Part shown: one piece after another, positions 36,106-55,983 of the stretch
Numbering within the stretch: position 1 is the stretch's first letter
Layout: every line of letters begins with the position of its first letter
Source of the DNA: Gigantopelta aegis
Taxonomy: Eukaryota > Mollusca > Gastropoda > Neomphalida > Peltospiridae
Length of the DNA stretch: 64,000 nucleotides
Reading direction: 5' to 3'
Assembly: GCF_016097555.1 (NCBI RefSeq)
Contig: NC_054708.1
Coordinates: 20,727,983 to 20,791,982, forward strand
Notes under the pieces: model-generated
Told to the model about the DNA's origin: nothing
Databases searched by the model: none
The model's input: only the letters and a program-made list of their open reading frames with translations
Program-made: the position numbers and the translations under genes

Positions 36106-37198
36106 TCACTGTGTGTGTGCTGTTTGACGTAAACTGGAGGGTGGGGCATTCCATCACAAACATAACATCCGCCAGTGGTTTTTGTTGAATAATAATAACA
36201 TTTTCTAATATACTCCAAAAATGTTGTAGTTTCTCTCTTTGCTTTGGTCTCTTTTGTTTTTGGGTAGGTTTTTTTGTGTGTGTATGTGTTCTATTTAGTT
36301 GATTTGTTTGGAGGTTGTTGTTGGTTTTTTGGTTTTTGTTTTTTGTTTGTTTGTTGTTGTTGTTTTGTTGGGTGGTATTTTTTTTTTGTCTTTGTGGTTA
36401 GAGGGGGGATTTATTTATTTTATTATTATTATTTTTTGACTCTTTCTTTTTTGTTGTTCATTTCTTTGCTTTGGAGTTTTATTTCTAAATAAGAAGAAGA
36501 TGAAAAAAGAAGAAAAATGTTTTCAGTAATTTACAATAAAGACATTCGTTTTTCTTAGGGATGAGATCAATGAACAAAAAGATCAGTGGAATGACATGAT
36601 GACGTCATATCCTGATTTGACAATTCGACGGGAGTGGATTTGTTATAATTACACTTTTCATTTCTATGTCAGGGTGCGTACCATCTGTAAACGGATGGAC
36701 TGTTTCGAAATAGTCGACAAACCCTATTTCCGGTTTTCATGGCATAAATAAAACACAACAGTGAACTACAACCTAGATAGAAAAAGCTATACCATACTTA
36801 TTATATATTACTGTTTAATAATGGATTAAAGTGCAAAATCAAAATAAAATAAAGTAAGTAAAAGTAAGTAAAAATATAAATTATATAAAATATATAGGGG
36901 GGTTGGGAGAGTGTTTGATTACTTCTTGTGTGGGTGCCTGGGTTGTTTTGTTTGTTGTTGTTTTTTGTTTGTTTTTGTTGGGTGGGGGGGCTGGGGGGGT
37001 TGCTTGTTTGTTATTGTTTTTGTGTTTATGTTTTGTTTTTGTGTTTGTGCTTGTGTTTGTGCTTGTGTGTTTGTGTTTGTGTTTGTGTTTGTTTTTCTTT
37101 TAATTCTGGTTGGACTCCACCAGCCTGTGCTGAGGCCCGGTAAAGGTTCGTTACATGATTACAGCCTGACCTGCAACCCAGCTGACCCATAGCGCCTT
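36106..37198. other. GT-rich, gene-free stretch
   Basis: Contains long low-complexity G/T blocks (36240-36470 and 36900-37100) whose plus-strand frames give only Phe/Val/Cys/Leu runs. No exon or repeat family recognised between them. Confidence 0.6.
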
Positions 37199-37880
37199 CA
37201 TAGGCGTACGAACTCCCATTTTTGTAGGGTAGGGCAGGCCGATGTTTGCCCGCATTCAACGAAAATGCCCGAATCTGTATAACAGGGGCGGGACGTAGCC
37301 CAGTGGTAAAGCGTTCGCTTGATGCGTGGTCGGTCTAGGATCGATCATTCGTCGGTGGACCCATTGGGCTATTTCTCGTTCCAGCCATTGCTCCACAAGT
37401 GGTGTAACAAAGGCCGTGGTATGTACTATCCTGTCTTTGGGATGGTGCATATAAAAGATCCCTTGCTGCTAATCGAAAAGAGTAGCCCATGAAGTGGCGA
37501 CAGCGGGTTTCCTCTCTTAATATCTGAGTGGTCCTTAACCATATGTTTGACGGCATATAACCGTAAATACAATGTGTTGAGTGTGTCGTTAAAGAAAACA
37601 TTTCTTTCCTTCCTGTATAACAATATTTATTTGTATTAGCATTACTACCAAACAGCTAAATATGATTGCAAACGAATCACCATACATTTGTACATTCATT
37701 ACAACCAATATTGTAGGTAAATATGGAAATATATTGTGAAAATGGTTTTGACCAGCTCATTTTGCTCGAATTTCTCTATTGTTTTTGCTCTAATTTGATG
37801 GTTTTCTCCAGCACTGCGGGGAGTAGTAAACCCTCCCACCACACCCACACACACTCTGTTCCTTGTCTCGTACGCTTATG
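37199..37880. mobile_element. hAT-like MITE copy 2, split by a SINE
   Basis: Same family as 15605-15936 (ends CATAGGCGTACG and CGTACGCTTATG). Removing the SINE at 37285-37613 restores collinearity with that copy. Its own 8-bp flanks no longer match clearly. Confidence 0.75.
37285..37613 (+). mobile_element. SINE, type I with tail 1, 9-bp target duplication
   Basis: Full-length SINE flanked on both sides by tgtataaca (37276-37284 and 37614-37622), so both ends are defined exactly. It interrupts the hAT-like MITE. Confidence 0.92.
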
Positions 37881-38105
37881 CTCGACTTGAACTCGAGAAA
37901 CAAAATATAATAAATGAATAGTGTTCTGCGTTCATTTACTGGAAATGCGTGGCAGTACAATATCATATATGCGCCTGAGGGTGCATTTTATATATCTCAC
38001 TTTTTATTGTTGACCAAAGTTGTAGAGAGGCTTGTCGGAGATTATGTAAAACTATCAGGACCACATTTAGAACTAAGAGTGAAAACTGTTCCTTTTTCTT
38101 CTTCT

Positions 38106-38300
38106 TCTTCTTTTTTTTGTGGGTTTGGGTTTTGTGGGTGTTAGTTTGAGTTTTGTGGGTGTTAGTTTGGGTTTTGTGGGTTTTATTTTGGGTTTTGTGG
38201 GTATTAGTTTGGGTTTTGTGGGGTTGGGTTTGGTTTGTTTTGTTTTTGTTAGTTTTTTGGGTTTTTGTTATGTATGTTTGTTTTTGGTGGGGGGTTTTCA
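38106..38300 (+). repeat. GT-rich tandem repeat (gggttttgtgggtgttagtt)
   Basis: About six imperfect units of 15-21 bp. The plus-strand frame yields Gly-Phe-Val-Gly repeats, which I regard as a by-product. Confidence 0.7.
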
Positions 38301-38515
38301 GATTAATATAAGGACAAAGAATGAGGTAAAATCTAGTCTCGGCTTCTAAAACCCTTCAGGCGATCACAAAAACATTGTATATACAACATTGACATTTGAA
38401 ACACAAATATGATTGCCATACGTTATTTTAGTCATTAACTATGTTCTGTCGGTCGCAAACAATGTGTTGTACTAGCAGAAAACTCAGGACTGTCTCTTTA
38501 ATTTAAATATTTATT

Positions 38516-38742
38516 TCTCGTTCCACCCAGTGCACCACGACTTGTATATCAAAGGCCGTGGCATGTGCTACCCTGTCTGAGAAATGGTGCTTATAAAAGA
38601 TCCCTTGCTAGTTGCTACTAATGGAAAAATGTAGAGGGTTTCCTCTCTCAGACTACATGTTACAATTACCAAATGTTTTGACATCCAATAGCCGAAATTA
38701 AATAAATCAGTGTGCGCTAGTGGTGTCGTTAAACAGAACAAA
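38516..38742 (+). mobile_element. SINE, 5'-truncated, tail 2
   Basis: Body from ctcgttccacccagtgcacc to gtggtgtcgttaaacagaac. Confidence 0.8.
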
Positions 38743-39180
38743 TATTAAAAATACAAAATTGTGTTATTGCCGACATTCGGTACTTGAATTACTCAAGTTG
38801 TGTATTATTAAATAACACTGGAAATGAAACCATTAAACCCAGTAATACAATGGGACCATACATTCCGTAGCCGTGTTAACACGTCCCGCTTGGTTTGCGA
38901 CAAGGATATATGCTTTTTCTATAACAAAACTGACAGCAAAAAGGTTGAATAAGGGGTTTGACTTTCGACACAGCCTTTATTTCTAAATTCCCAAGTAACA
39001 ATATGCTTATTTCCTTCTTTTCAAAGCCATACAAAAGGGGAAACACCGTGGGAAATATCGATTCAAGCTGGTCATCAATTTTAATATCTTCTTTTTATTA
39101 TTCTTCTACTTCATCATTTCTGTTTTTGTCTTCCTACTTTGAAGTGTACGTTTAAGTATAATGTAATAATGTGTAATAGT

Positions 39181-39182
39181 GT

Positions 39183-39216
<34 letters not shown>

Positions 39217-39226
39217 CTGTCTGTCG

Positions 39227-39257
<31 letters not shown>

Positions 39258-39479
39258 TTATATATTTCTATCTCTCTCAGTACGCCATGATATGTGTTAT
39301 CCTGTCTGAATATGCTAGTCGGTAGAAGCAGCTTTTGTGATAAAATCACAGTTGGATCTGTTGGCGGTGGGGTGGAGGGGGGTAAGGTTTCCCCATAAAT
39401 ATATTTTTACCTGGGTTTTTTATTTTTATTATTATTTATTTTTTGGGAGGGGAGGGGAGGGTATTTGGCGCGCGCGCGC

Positions 39480-39561
<82 letters not shown>

Positions 39562-40008
39562 ATATATATTTCTATCTCTCTCAGTACTCCATGATATGTA
39601 TTATCCTGTCTGAATATGCTAGTCGGTAGAAGCAGCTTTTGTGATAAAATCACAGGTGGATCTATTGGCGGTGGGGTGGAGTAGGGTAAGGGTTCCCCAT
39701 AAATATATTTTTACCTGGGTTTTTTTTTATTATTATTATTTATTTTTTGGGAGGGGAAGGTATTTGGCGTGCGTGTGTGTGTGTGTGTGTGTGTGTGTAT
39801 TTATATATATTTCTATCTCTCTCAGTACGCCATGATATGTGTTATACTGTCTAAATATGCTAGTCGGTAGGAGCAGCTTTTGTGATAAAATCACAGTTGG
39901 ATCTATTGGCGGTGGGGTGGAGGGGGGTAAGGTTTCCCCATAAATATATTTTTACCTGGGTTTTTTATTTTGTATTATTATTTATTTTTTGGGAGGGGAG
40001 GGTATTTG

Positions 40009-40074
<66 letters not shown>
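39181..40074 (+). repeat. Triplicated 210-bp unit joined by (TG)n tracts
   Basis: Three copies start at about 39257, 39559 and 39798. Each runs from tatatatttctatctctctc through gcagcttttgtgataaaatc to gggagggg and tatttggcg, and the (TG)n tracts between them differ in length. Confidence 0.9.
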
Positions 40075-40519
40075 TTTGTTTTGTTCAGTGTTGCTGGGTT
40101 TTTTAAAAATTTGATTGGTTGCTCTTTTCACAAGTTGGTCCATGTTCCATTTTCCCTATACACCTCCACCTCACACATCCCACACACACACCAACAAAAA
40201 ATATAATTTAACACAAATCCTGTATCCACCCCTTCCTGTGACCACCCCTGAAAACGATGTGGTGGTTACCGCCTTTTGTATCAAATGGCAGTTAATTAGA
40301 AAGGTTGTGAGGAGTTAAAAACATCGCTCAGTTACCTATTAGTCGAAATTCATGTCTGCCCATACACGCACTTGCCGGTACATCGTAAACTTGACACTCC
40401 TTTGCTCAAATACATGATAGTGAATTTTATTTCTGATCAAAGATCACAGACTGAATAGTATGTGTATGATACACAATGAAAGTGTATTTTTGTATAAAGA
40501 GGGACAGATAAAATTATAA

Positions 40520-40702
40520 AGATTGTTTTATTTTAACGATGCCACTAGAGCTCATTGATTTATTCATCATCGGCTATTCGATGTTAAATATTTGGTAATC
40601 TGATATATACCAGTAATCTCAGAGGAAACAGTCCACAAACAGTTACACGACCCATCGCATCTCAGACGAGCGTTATATATATACCACTGAACTATATTAA
40701 AA
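40520..40702 (-). mobile_element. SINE fragment, tail 2
   Basis: Minus-strand tail and part of the body; the central portion is deleted. Confidence 0.7.
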
Positions 40703-41096
40703 AAGTAAAGTTTGTTTTATTTAACGACGCTACTAGAGCACATTGATTTTTTATCTTATCATCGCTATTGGACGTCAAACATATGGTCATTCTGACACTG
40801 TTTTTAAGAGGAAACCCGCTGTCGCCACATAGGCTACTCTTTTACGACAGGCAGCAAGGGATCTTTTATTTGTGCTTCCCACAGGCAGGATAGCACAAAC
40901 CATGGCCTTTGTTGAACCAGTTATGGATCACTGGTCGGTGCAATTGGTTTACACCTACCCATTGAGACTTGCGGAGCACTCACTCAGGGTGTGGAGTCGG
41001 TATCTGGATTAAAAATCCCATGCCTCGACTGGGAACCGAACCCAGCACCTACCAGCCTGTAGACCTATGGCCTAACCACGACGCCACCGAGGCCGG
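40703..41096 (-). mobile_element. SINE, type III with tail 2
   Basis: Near full-length minus-strand copy: the plus strand runs from 'ttaacgacgctactagagc' to gacgccaccgaggccgg. Confidence 0.87.
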
Positions 41097-41275
41097 TCTG
41101 AACTATAGTCCGTCCTCCCAAACACAAAACTACGTGTTTACTATGGCCTGTTGGACCTTGAGCAGTGTTATCACCATCACTAGGCGCCTCGCTGAATAAT
41201 CATCTATTTGCCTTCCGTTTAATCTACTGGTCAGAAGCACTTGTGGTCAATGACTAATGAGATGCGGTCACGTAG

Positions 41276-44168
41276 GTGGAACTACAAAATCCTGGCAGCT
41301 TCCTGTTTTCGTAGATTAAAGTAATATGTTCTACACGAACACTTCAAAGATCCGGTCAGTTGCATCAACTGATGAAATGCATTTAAGGACAAGCCATGCT
41401 ATTTATTTATTTATTTATTAATAGCCCATTTGGCCTTAAAGACCCAGTTACTACAGTGGAACTACAAACTGGCCTCAGATTACAGTTATCTTCCCATTTG
41501 GTTGTCCAAAATCCGGAAATTTGACCGCGCAAGTAGTCTGCTGTTTGACTGTGATTATTTCATGGCAGACAGCTATGAAGTGGCAACTGTTTGACTGAAG
41601 TGACAGGGGATAGCATGTAGTTTGTAAACATGTGTAACTTGTTGACATTGAAGACTTGTTTGTGGTAATTCCGGCCCATGAAAAAGTAGTGCTTTTTGTG
41701 TAAAATGGGTGTACTCCGGCCTGGTTTAGAGGGTGTGTCTGTTTAAACCAATATGCTGGGAGAAAGAGCTGGACAACAGGGGTTGTCCTTTTCAGAGTAT
41801 GTGTCCCCCATGCAGGCAAAGGTACATACAAAACTTCACGGGCCTGCTGATATTAATAAAAATGTTATAGCCACTAAGGCTATATAGAAACATATAGAGA
41901 AATTAATTGTGGTCTGAGGCCTGATATAGTTCACACATTACACCGGTTAAATGCTTGATTCTGATGAAAGTATTATAACAAGAGAGGTGAAATTAAACAG
42001 ACTGATTGTGAATACCACAAGGAATATGAAAACTCATTTATTTATTTTCTAAATATTTTATTAAATTAAAAAACATTTTTTTTGAATTTATTAAAAATTA
42101 AAATTAAAGTTTTCAACTTTTAAATTTCAATATCCTCCAAAATAGCATAAAATTACCTCTGATGTTACTACATGTTGTTGCAATATTGTTTAACAGTTTT
42201 GAGCTAATAATTTGGTAAAAAAGAGCAAAAGTTGGATTTTGTTGGTCAATATTGAGATTTGTATTTTTTTTTACATATTGAATTTTAATGAGTTTCTCAA
42301 TTATTGCAATTGGACAGAAGATCTAAATATAATGAATATATCCCTACTAAATGTAATTAAACACTTTAAATAAATAGTATACAGTTTTTAACAAGATTAA
42401 GTACTCTAATAATACATTTCACCTACATTTATGTAAATTACACACTTCAGTAATTTAAAAAAAATGGTCTTTTATCCTTAGAAAATCTAATAGGCTAATA
42501 TTCTGTGCTGTCTGAATGTATTTATTGTGTTCAGTAATCAGACGCTGGTACACTTGTCAAGTTTATTGCAGAAAATCTGCCAAAAAAGTTAACATTTGGC
42601 TTGTAAAACATATGGCAGAATAATCCATAATTCATATTCAGTGGTCATTACTACAAACATCCTGCCAATCAAGAAATACTACACTGAGGTATCCAAGACA
42701 CTGGCACATGACTACACTTGTTAACAGTTATCACTGGAAACTGAAAAATATTGTGCAAGTACCTCTTGGTAGGATTTATATCAGCATTTTGTGACAAAAT
42801 CTTAATTTTCAAAGTTGTCATCAACAAAAAACATATTATGGTGTATACCTAAGTAACATCTGTAGGGCATATTCATATTAATATGCATTTATATGGACTG
42901 TTTTGCCTTTTACAAAGTGGCTACATGTCTAATGCAGTAAATGAAGTAGATTAAGTAAATACAGCAGGTCAAAATTGAATCTGAGGCCTATCATGTCTAA
43001 TTTTCCCTGAAATTAGTGTGTAAAAATTTGTTGCAAATGGTCCCAATTTTGTGACTTTCACCATCCCTCTGACGCATTTCTAATAATGTACCATGAATTC
43101 AGTCACCATATCTTTAATAAGCCTCCACTTATCATATCTAAAATGCAAACTTTTACAGTTTTAGATTTTAATTTTTTTCAAAAATTTAAATTTAAGTTTA
43201 ATATTTAATTAAAAATGAAGTAAAATCTAATGATTGATTTTTTCCTTTAAATATTTCAAAATCTTTCCAAGACAACAGTGTGCAGATAGAACATATGTAG
43301 AAGAAAAAATAGCTGCTCATTGTATGAAGAAATTCCAAAATTTGATAAAGTTATTACATTTTGAAGTTGGTGTGTCTCAAGTTTCCATTGCTAAAATTGG
43401 CCATGGCAAGGCACTGTGGTAGGTGTTTTAACACAGCTTCTATGTACTCTCAGGTTAAAGGTGACATCCCGATACTTAATGAGCATTGCTTTAATATGTA
43501 TATCATTGGAATGCATTAGTGTGGGCCAGTTTTTAGGGGGAAAAATGGACTGATAGGCCTCAGATTACAGTTATCTTCCCATTTGGTTGTCCAAAATCCG
43601 GAAATTTGACCGCGCAAGTAGTCTGCTGTTTGACTGTGATTATTTCATGGCAGACAGCTATGAAGTGGCAACTGTTTGACTGAAGTGACAGGGGATAGCA
43701 TGTAGTTTGTAAACATGTGTAACTTGTTGACATTGAAGACTTGTTTGTGGTAATTCCGGCCCATGAAAAAGTAGTGCTTTTTGTGTAAAATGGGTGTACT
43801 CCGGCCTGGTTTAGCGGGTGTGTCTGTTTAAACCAATATGCTGGGAGAAAGAGCTGGACAACAGGGGTTGTCCTTTTCAGGCTATGTGTCCCCCATGCAG
43901 GCAAAGATACATACAAAACTTCACGGGCCTGCTGATATTAATAAAAATGTTATAGCCACTAAGGCTATATAGAAACATATAGCGAAATTAATTGTGGTCT
44001 GAGGCCAACTCCTGGCAGCTTCATGTGTTCGTAGATTAAAGTAATATGTTCTACACGAACACTTCAAAGATCCGGTCAGTTGCATCAACTGATGAAATGT
44101 ATTTAAGGACAAGTCATGCTATTTATCTATTTATTAATAGCCCATTTGGCCTTAAAGACCCAGTTACT
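41276..44168 (+). repeat. 181-bp tandem duplication, second unit split by an element
   Basis: Unit 1 is 41276-41456 (tggaactacaaa ... cctggcagct ... cccagttact). Unit 2 starts at 41457, is interrupted at 41471-44006, and resumes at 44007 to 44168. AACT is repeated on both sides of the insert. Confidence 0.75.
41471..44006. mobile_element. Unclassified 2.5-kb element with 451-bp terminal direct repeats
   Basis: The terminal repeats 41471-41921 and 43556-44006 are both 451 bp and nearly identical (a handful of differences). Each starts GGCCTCAGATTACA and ends TGTGGTCTGAGGCC, so each also has inverted ends. The flanking 4-bp AACT (41467-41470 and 44007-44010) looks like a target duplication. 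The 1.6-kb interior is AT-rich and non-coding and contains a perfect inverted pair ctgaggcctatca / tgataggcctcag (about 42981 and 43550). The 118-aa minus-strand frame in each terminal repeat is not recognised as a protein. It could be an LTR-like non-autonomous retroelement or a DNA element with long subterminal repeats. Confidence 0.65.
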
Positions 44169-44344
44169 GAAACAAGTGTACAGTGGCCGAATTTAATGGA
44201 CTGTTTGTAACTACTGGGGATTTGATTTTAAATATACATGTACTAGTTAGTAACGTGTAAAGAAATACCCTTCACAACCAAATAATCAGTAGGCCACACA
44301 AACACACACGTACACGCAAACACACACGCACGCACACGTATCAT

Positions 44345-45550
<1,206 letters not shown>

Positions 45551-45557
45551 TTTTTAA

Positions 45558-45876
45558 AGGGACATTCCTGAGTTTGCTGCAATGTTTTAAGATGTTATCG
45601 ACTAATAAAATATTTCTACGATTAAACTTACATATTAAATATATTTTCTTGTTTAGAATATTAGTGGCTGTATATTAAATGTGTTTCTGATCATTCTAAT
45701 ATTTGTATTATAATCCAGTTTTTGCTTCTTACAAATATTACGACGACCGGAAACACGTTGAATATACAGACACTGATATTCTAAACAAGAAAATATATTT
45801 AATATATAAGTTTAATCGTAAAAATATTTTAATAGTCGGAAACATCTTACAATGCAGTAAACTCAGGAATGTTCCT
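45558..45876. mobile_element. TTAA-flanked foldback MITE, arms about 130 bp
   Basis: TTAA at 45554-45557 and 45877-45880. Ends AGGGACATTCCTGAGTTT and AAACTCAGGAATGTTCCT are inverted repeats, and the similarity extends inward (ttaatatataagtttaatcg on the right arm) for most of each half. Confidence 0.85.
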
Positions 45877-46376
45877 TTAATAGTTTTGTCTGTTAAAACA
45901 TGGAAAAACACACAGGGGCCTATTCCGTAATATTTCTGCATTAATGTAATGCTGAACTATTATGGAACATGGACAGTAAAGACTGAATCAAATAATGTCC
46001 TCAACTGAAAAGTCTGAAGATAATAATGTCGACATTTAATAAACAAAATATTATATTGTAACAGTATATACACATTAAATGGCGGAGCCATGTACATTAT
46101 TTGGATTAACATAATCCAACAGAACCACTTGTGAAAAACAAATATAAACTTTAAGTCGTCCGCGTAACCACAACCAGAGTTCTATTTTATAACGTCTGTA
46201 AATGTCAGGATGAAACAAATATCCATCCAGTAAAATTTGTCGCGCGTTCAGGAGGTCGAGTGCCTGAAAGAGCGTTCGATCCGATGAATACGCCGAAGCT
46301 GTGACCAGTCCACTGGCTTATTATGTGGTTACGCGGGGATTCTATGGGGTTTTATTCGTTCTTATATTCATAAAGA

Positions 46377-51411
<5,035 letters not shown>

Positions 51412-51640
51412 TTTGGATCTGAAAAGAAATGGAGGAAAAACAACTTTAATGTTATTTTATGGAATTAATTAGGTTTGAAATGACATTTGTAGTGCAAATG
51501 TTAAGCAGTTTAAATACATATTTCGTGAAGTCTAACAATAAAATGTAAAGCAATTTCTACTCTTTATTTTTCATTCTAAAATTATCTTAATAACTAATTA
51601 TTAATGTACGGTGTATGTATATATGTACATACATACATAC

Positions 51641-52913
<1,273 letters not shown>

Positions 52914-52925
52914 GGAGTAGAAAAT

Positions 52926-52944
52926 TGGGGTGCTCGTCCCGGAT
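52926..52944 (+). promoter_or_regulatory. Primer binding site, tRNA-Pro-like
   Basis: TGGGGTGCTCGTCCCGGAT begins 12 nt after the LTR and resembles the complement of the tRNA-Pro 3' end, with a one-base insertion and a shifted C. The assignment to tRNA-Pro is from memory of that tRNA. Confidence 0.6.
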
Positions 52945-53081
52945 CTGAAACGGGACACGCATATTTAAAAAAAAAGTATTGTTTGTAAATTGGGGCTTTA
53001 TAAATTATTTTTACAAATAACTAGAAGTAGCAACGTTGTTTACTAGAAAATTAATTAATAATAAGTGCGTCATATCTAAAC

Positions 53082-53446
53082 ATGGATAAGAATTTCCTGG
53101 ATAGGCCTACGCTCAGTGTAGTGGAGATTAAGCGAGCACGTAAGGCCGAATTAGTTGAAATCGCGGGTGAGCGAGAAATTGATTTAACATCAGTTAAAAC
53201 CTTAGGTGATATAAAGACAATTATTATCCAGGAAGTTGTTGGTGATAGGCCTGTTATGGAAGACAGTGAGATTATTCCAGAGATAGAGATAAATGAGTTA
53301 AGTGTGGAACAACAATTAGCTTTTAAAAAGCTTGAGTACGAAAGAGAAGATCGTGCATTAGATAGAGAGAGAGAGAGAGAGAAAGAGAAGAGAGGGATAG
53401 AGAGAAAGAAGATAGAGATAGAGAAGATAGAGAGAGAGATAGAGAA

Positions 53447-53498
<52 letters not shown>

Positions 53499-53525
53499 AG
53501 GGATAGAGAGAAAGAAGATAGAGAT

Positions 53526-53623
<98 letters not shown>

Positions 53624-53654
53624 AGGGATAGAGAAGATAGAGAATTCCAGTTAG
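53082..53654 (+). pseudogene. Retroelement gag, N-terminal part with (GA)n expansion
   Basis: Starts MDKNFLDRPTLSVVEIKRAR and has a SAP-like helical N-terminus, then passes at about residue 90 into Glu-Arg repeats encoded by a (GA)n microsatellite (53360-53640). The frame is lost after the repeat; a TGA at 53660-53662 separates it from the capsid part. It would be the packaging protein of the element. Minus-strand Ser-Leu frames over the repeat are artefacts. Confidence 0.75.
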
Positions 53655-53665
53655 CAAAATGAAAG

Positions 53666-54934
53666 GTGGAACATGAGTTAAAGTTGAATACTGATGAAGT
53701 CAGACGAGAAGCCGGAAATGGATTTAACATGTCGGAGGCTTATAGATCAGTGCCTGTATTTGATGACCAGGAGATAGATATGTTCTTCCAACTTTTTGAA
53801 CGGGCCGCTAAGCAGCTAAATTGGCCGCAGTCTACGTGGACATTGTTAACCGTGTCTAAGTTTAAGGGGAAGGCTAGTGTAGCTTATAATTCAATGAGTG
53901 ATGAGCGAGCAAGTCAGTACGACCTAGTTAAGGCGGCAGTGTTGAGGGCGTATGAATTACGACCTGAGGATTATCGTTTACGGTATAGCGAGTTGAGAAA
54001 AACGCAGGGTCAGTCTTATAGTGAGTTTGTGGCTAAGAAGGCAGGGATGTTTGATAAATGGGTGGTGTCTCATCAGGTAGAGTCATATACCGAGTTACGG
54101 GAGTTGTTGATCTTACAGGACAGTAAAAATGGATTACCAGTTAGCTTACGTATTCATTTAGAGGATCGTGATGTCAAAAAGATAGAGGAGGCAGGCATAG
54201 TGGCAGATGACTACGTGTTAATACGCAAGGCTCAGGCAGTACAAGGTAGCTCTATACAACAGGGTGATAAGAAGAAATTTCAGCCAGGTTTTTCCCGGGA
54301 AAGTAACTATCGGGGAGAGTCATCTAGTTGGTCAGCTAGTCAGGCAAGGAATGCACCTGGTGGGCAAAGTAAGGATAAACCTGCATTATCAGCCAATGCA
54401 CGAACTTTTCGTCCACATTGCAGTTACTGTAAAAAGGATAACCATCTTGTCGGGGACTGTTTTAAAAGGAAACGCGATAATGCGCACGTGGTCGTTTTAG
54501 TGAGGACAGCTCCGTTATCGAGAGAGTTAATGGTTAGTCCCATGGCAGAGAAAGTAAACCCGTATGTGTCCACTGGTATGGTTTGTGATGTGAAACAAGA
54601 ATTGAGTCCTAAGGCTATATCAATCTATAGAGATACCGGGTGTAGTCAGAGTTTGATCACGCAAGCGTGTTTAGCTGGTATTGAAAATTCAGATACAGGA
54701 CGTAGTTTGGCTTTAACCTCGGTTACTGGAGAAAATATGGTTGTCAGGTTACATAAGGTTTTCTTGTGTTCGAAGTTTGTGACGGGAACAGTCATTACGG
54801 GTGTTGTAAAGGACTTGCCTGTTGAAAACATAGGAGTTTTGTTGGGTAATGATTTGACTAGTCAGTGTTGTCAGCCGAAATGTGACCAATTGTTAATTAA
54901 AGACAGCCCTTTACCAATAGAAGAGAGTGACTAG
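53666..54934 (+). pseudogene. Retroelement gag capsid, zinc knuckle and protease
   Basis: 422 codons (no ATG; the frame starts after a stop). In order: a capsid/SCAN-like helical domain (about 20-190, with FFQLFERAAKQLNWP and YSEFVAKKAGMFDKW); a basic linker; a CCHC zinc knuckle CSYCKKDNHLVGDC; an aspartic protease with active-site DTGCSQSLI and the later LLGNDL. The SCAN-like capsid points to Gmr1-like Ty3/gypsy elements. A frameshift separates it from the next frame at about 54927. Confidence 0.85.
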
Positions 54935-55205
54935 GGCTATAGCCAGTAGGTTAGCACGAGACCCAGAGGATATTTGTGATTTGTCTGATACGTGTGTGAG
55001 CCATGAAATTGAAGTGGATGAGGTTATCAGTAAAATGGTAGATAAGTCAACTGAGGAATTAAATGTGGTGGAACCTGTTGACCTCCCGCAGAGGGTAAAT
55101 GAACCAGTTCTGTTTGATAGGGGGGACTTACCTTGTAATAGACAAGAGTTAATCCTAGAGCAGGGGCTGATCCAAGTTTGTTGGCAGCTCGCACTACATT
55201 ATTAA
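54927..55205 (+). pseudogene. Retroelement pol linker between protease and integrase
   Basis: 92 codons without ATG, acidic, in a shifted frame. It leads into the integrase N-terminus through another one-base shift at about 55165-55175. No reverse transcriptase motif (such as YxDD) occurs here. Confidence 0.65.
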
Positions 55206-55983
55206 CTGAGGGTGAGATGAAGGATCAGATGTCAGGGCATTATATGGACATGGGAGTGTTAATGAATAAGAGTGTGGAAAAGATTGTGCCTGATAGTGAG
55301 GAATGTGTGACAAGATGTAGAATTGTGGTGCCCTCTAAGTACCGCCAGTCATTGTTATTGTTAGCACATGAGGACGTGTTTGCTGGCCACTTAGGGTGGA
55401 ATAAAACTCATAGTAGACTTGCCTCAGAGTTTTATTGGAAGGGAATGTTTGCAGATGTCAGTAAGCATTGTATGGCATGTCATGGGTGTCAGGTTGTGGG
55501 CAAACCAAATCAGCTAATTCCTCCCTATCCCCTGCAGAAGGTTCCCATAGTTGGGGAAACTTTTTCAAAAGTGTTGATAGATGTCGTGGGGCCATTACCG
55601 AAAACGCGTTCAGGCAACCAATTCTTGTTAACAATTATGTGCTTAACTACGCGTTTTCCAGAGGCGATTCCCTTAAGGAAAGTTACTGCGTTTGTTGTAG
55701 CTAGTGCGCTGCTTAAGTACTTCACGTACACGGGTTTACCAGGTGAAATTCAAAGCGACCGGGGTACGAACTTTATGAGCAAGTTAATCCAGCAAGTACT
55801 GTCTATGTTAGATATACGACAGATTCGTTCTGCTGCATTCCACCCTGAGAGCCAGGGCGCCATAGAACGTTTCCACCAGAGCATGAAAAGTATGCTCCGC
55901 TGCCATTGTTTCGACAATGGTACTGACTGGGACCAGTCAATTCCTTTCGTGTTGTTCGCAGCACGGGATGCTAAGCAAGAATC
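55178..55983 (+). pseudogene. Retroelement integrase, 3'-truncated
   Basis: HHCC zinc domain (AHED, AGHLGW, then CMACHGC) and rve core with D in VLIDVVGP, D in QSDRGTNF and E in AIERFHQ, the DDE set. The frame runs past 55983 into LTR sequence and stops at 56020, so the C-terminal domain and anything downstream are lost. Confidence 0.88.

Noticed and set aside
41475..41831. 118-aa frame, repeated at 43560-43916
   Set aside because: It lies within the 451-bp terminal repeats of a mobile element and shows no recognisable domain; the second copy is just the duplicated repeat.
53323..53730. Minus-strand Ser-Leu frames over gag
   Set aside because: Antisense of the (GA)n tract in the retroelement gag.
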